Below are positions 16,312 through 16,869 of a stretch of DNA of 16,869 nt, piece after piece. The notes below the pieces were generated by a model. That model did not search any database. It worked only from the letters and a program-made list of their open reading frames with translations, and was not told the DNA's origin. Numbering within the stretch: position 1 is the stretch's first letter; each line of letters opens with the position of its first letter. Origin of the DNA: Actinomycetota bacterium (lineage in GTDB: Bacteria; Actinomycetota; Thermoleophilia; Gaiellales; Gaiellaceae); NCBI GenBank assembly GCA_013821525.1, contig JACDGR010000014.1, forward strand, positions 1 through 16,869. Direction: 5' to 3'. The position numbers and the translations under genes are program-made.

Positions 16312-16324
16312 TAGTCTGCCGACG
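16312..16324 (+). promoter_or_regulatory. Putative -10 box for leaderless acyltransferase transcript
   Basis: TAGTCT at 16312-16317 is followed by 7 bases and ATG 16325. No Shine-Dalgarno sequence is present. It lies in the 116-base gap after the aminotransferase gene; the rest of that gap holds no gene or clear terminator. Confidence 0.45.
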
Positions 16325-16816
16325 ATGCCGACGGCTCCTGCGAACGAGGCGCGCCATAGGTTGATCAATGACGTCGAATTCGGGGACGACGTCGTCGTGA
16401 TGTCGTTCACGAACCTCTACGGGTGTCAGATCGGTGACGGAACGCGCATTGGCCCGTTCGTCGAGATCCAGCGAGGCGCGAGCATCGGCGCGCGCTGCAA
16501 GATCCAGAGCCACTCCTTCATCTGTGACGGCGTCACGATCGAGGACGGCGTCTTCGTCGGGCATGGCGTGATGTTCGTCAACGACAAGTTTCCGAAGGCG
16601 ACCAACGACGCTGGTCAGCTTGCAAGCGACCAGGATTGGGAGCTGCTCGCAGTTCACGTGGGTTCGGGCGCGACGATCGGCTCCGGGGCAATCGTCATGG
16701 GCGGTGTGAGGATCGGGGACGACGCGTTGATCGGCGCCGGCGCGGTGGTCACGAAGGATGTGGCCAACGGCGCAGTCGTCGCCGGTGTGCCGGCGCGCCT
16801 CGTTCAGCGAACGTAG
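16325..16816 (+). CDS. Left-handed beta-helix acyltransferase (sugar N-acetyltransferase)
   Basis: Although the frame is open from 16103, the hexapeptide-repeat protein begins at ATG 16325 (163 residues), just behind the TAGTCT box; the upstream part has no recognisable protein features. The sequence is a run of hexapeptide repeats such as IGDGTRIGPFVEI (36-48), ASIGARCKI (52-60), VTIEDGVFVGHGVMF (70-84) and VRIGDDALIGAGAVVTKDV (128-146), ending in VAGVPARLV (152-160). FICDGVTI and HGVMFVNDKFPKATN resemble acetyltransferases that acetylate amino sugars in FdtC/WbpD-like pathways, with His80 or His63 as candidate catalytic base. It most likely acylates the amine installed by the preceding aminotransferase using acetyl-CoA or a related donor. 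It is expected to be a trimer, as in the family. Confidence 0.9.
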   Translation: MPTAPANEARHRLINDVEFGDDVVVMSFTNLYGCQIGDGTRIGPFVEIQRGASIGARCKIQSHSFICDGVTIEDGVFVGHGVMFVNDKFPKATNDAGQLASDQDWELLAVHVGSGATIGSGAIVMGGVRIGDDALIGAGAVVTKDVANGAVVAGVPARLVQRT

Positions 16817-16869
16817 ATCTGAACCCCGCCGCGGTCGTACCTGAGGCGAAACTCGTTGCGCACGGCGGC
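16804..16869 (-). CDS. C-terminal end of a convergent gene (partial, unknown function)
   Basis: Reading inward from the right edge on the minus strand, 21 codons are open and end at TGA 16806-16804; the tail reads NEFRLRYDRGGVQIYVR. Third codon positions are mostly G or C, as in the neighbouring genes. It would overlap the end of the acyltransferase gene by 13 bases, like the tail-to-tail overlap at 12261-12284. Too little is visible for any family call, and it could be a chance frame. Confidence 0.4.
   Translation of the reverse strand, partial: AAVRNEFRLRYDRGGVQIYVR

Noticed and set aside
16103..16324. Upstream extension of the acyltransferase frame
   Set aside because: It overlaps the end of the aminotransferase, has no hexapeptide character, and a promoter-like box sits just before ATG 16325.

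Overview
The window is GC-rich and densely coding, with overlapping start/stop codons, and almost every gene belongs to synthesis, modification and export of a surface polysaccharide. Several genes seem to start directly behind a TAnnnT-type -10 box with no Shine-Dalgarno sequence. This leaderless style, the GC-rich codon use and a TagGH/Wzm-Wzt exporter suggest an actinobacterial-type organism, possibly a deep-branching one. That placement is inference; the window carries no rRNA or marker gene.

Layout. (1) Left block, minus strand, read from 7082 down to the left edge: ABC-2 permease, ABC ATPase with a long C-terminal carbohydrate-recognition-like region, a GT4-like glycosyltransferase, and two members of an unusual GT-B-like family (369 aa, and a second of at least 660 aa that leaves the window). 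All junctions overlap by 1 to 8 bases, so this looks like one operon. (2) Divergent block, plus strand, 7134-12284: a third member of the same family, an AsnB-type glutamine amidotransferase, and two NAD-dependent sugar epimerase/dehydratases joined by ATGA and GTGA overlaps. (3) Minus strand, 14799-12261: a polytopic GT-C-like membrane protein and a GT4 glycosyltransferase. (4) Plus strand, 14956-16816: a 49-codon remnant of a Gfo/Idh/MocA oxidoreductase coupled to a DegT-type sugar aminotransferase, then a separately promoted left-handed beta-helix acyltransferase. The end of a convergent minus-strand gene lies at the right edge.

Together the genes can be read as follows. The epimerases, aminotransferase and acyltransferase make an N-acylated amino sugar nucleotide. 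AsnB may amidate a carboxyl group on the sugar. Cytoplasmic glycosyltransferases assemble the chain, the ABC pair exports it, and the GT-C-like protein adds a sugar on the outer face of the membrane.

The points most worth following are the three-member glycosyltransferase-like family with shared motifs, the extra beta-rich domain in the exporter ATPase, the eroded oxidoreductase that still has promoter-like and coupling signals, a tandem 14-bp repeat in its promoter, and the recurrent leaderless start signature. No CRISPR array, insertion sequence, tRNA or rRNA gene was seen.
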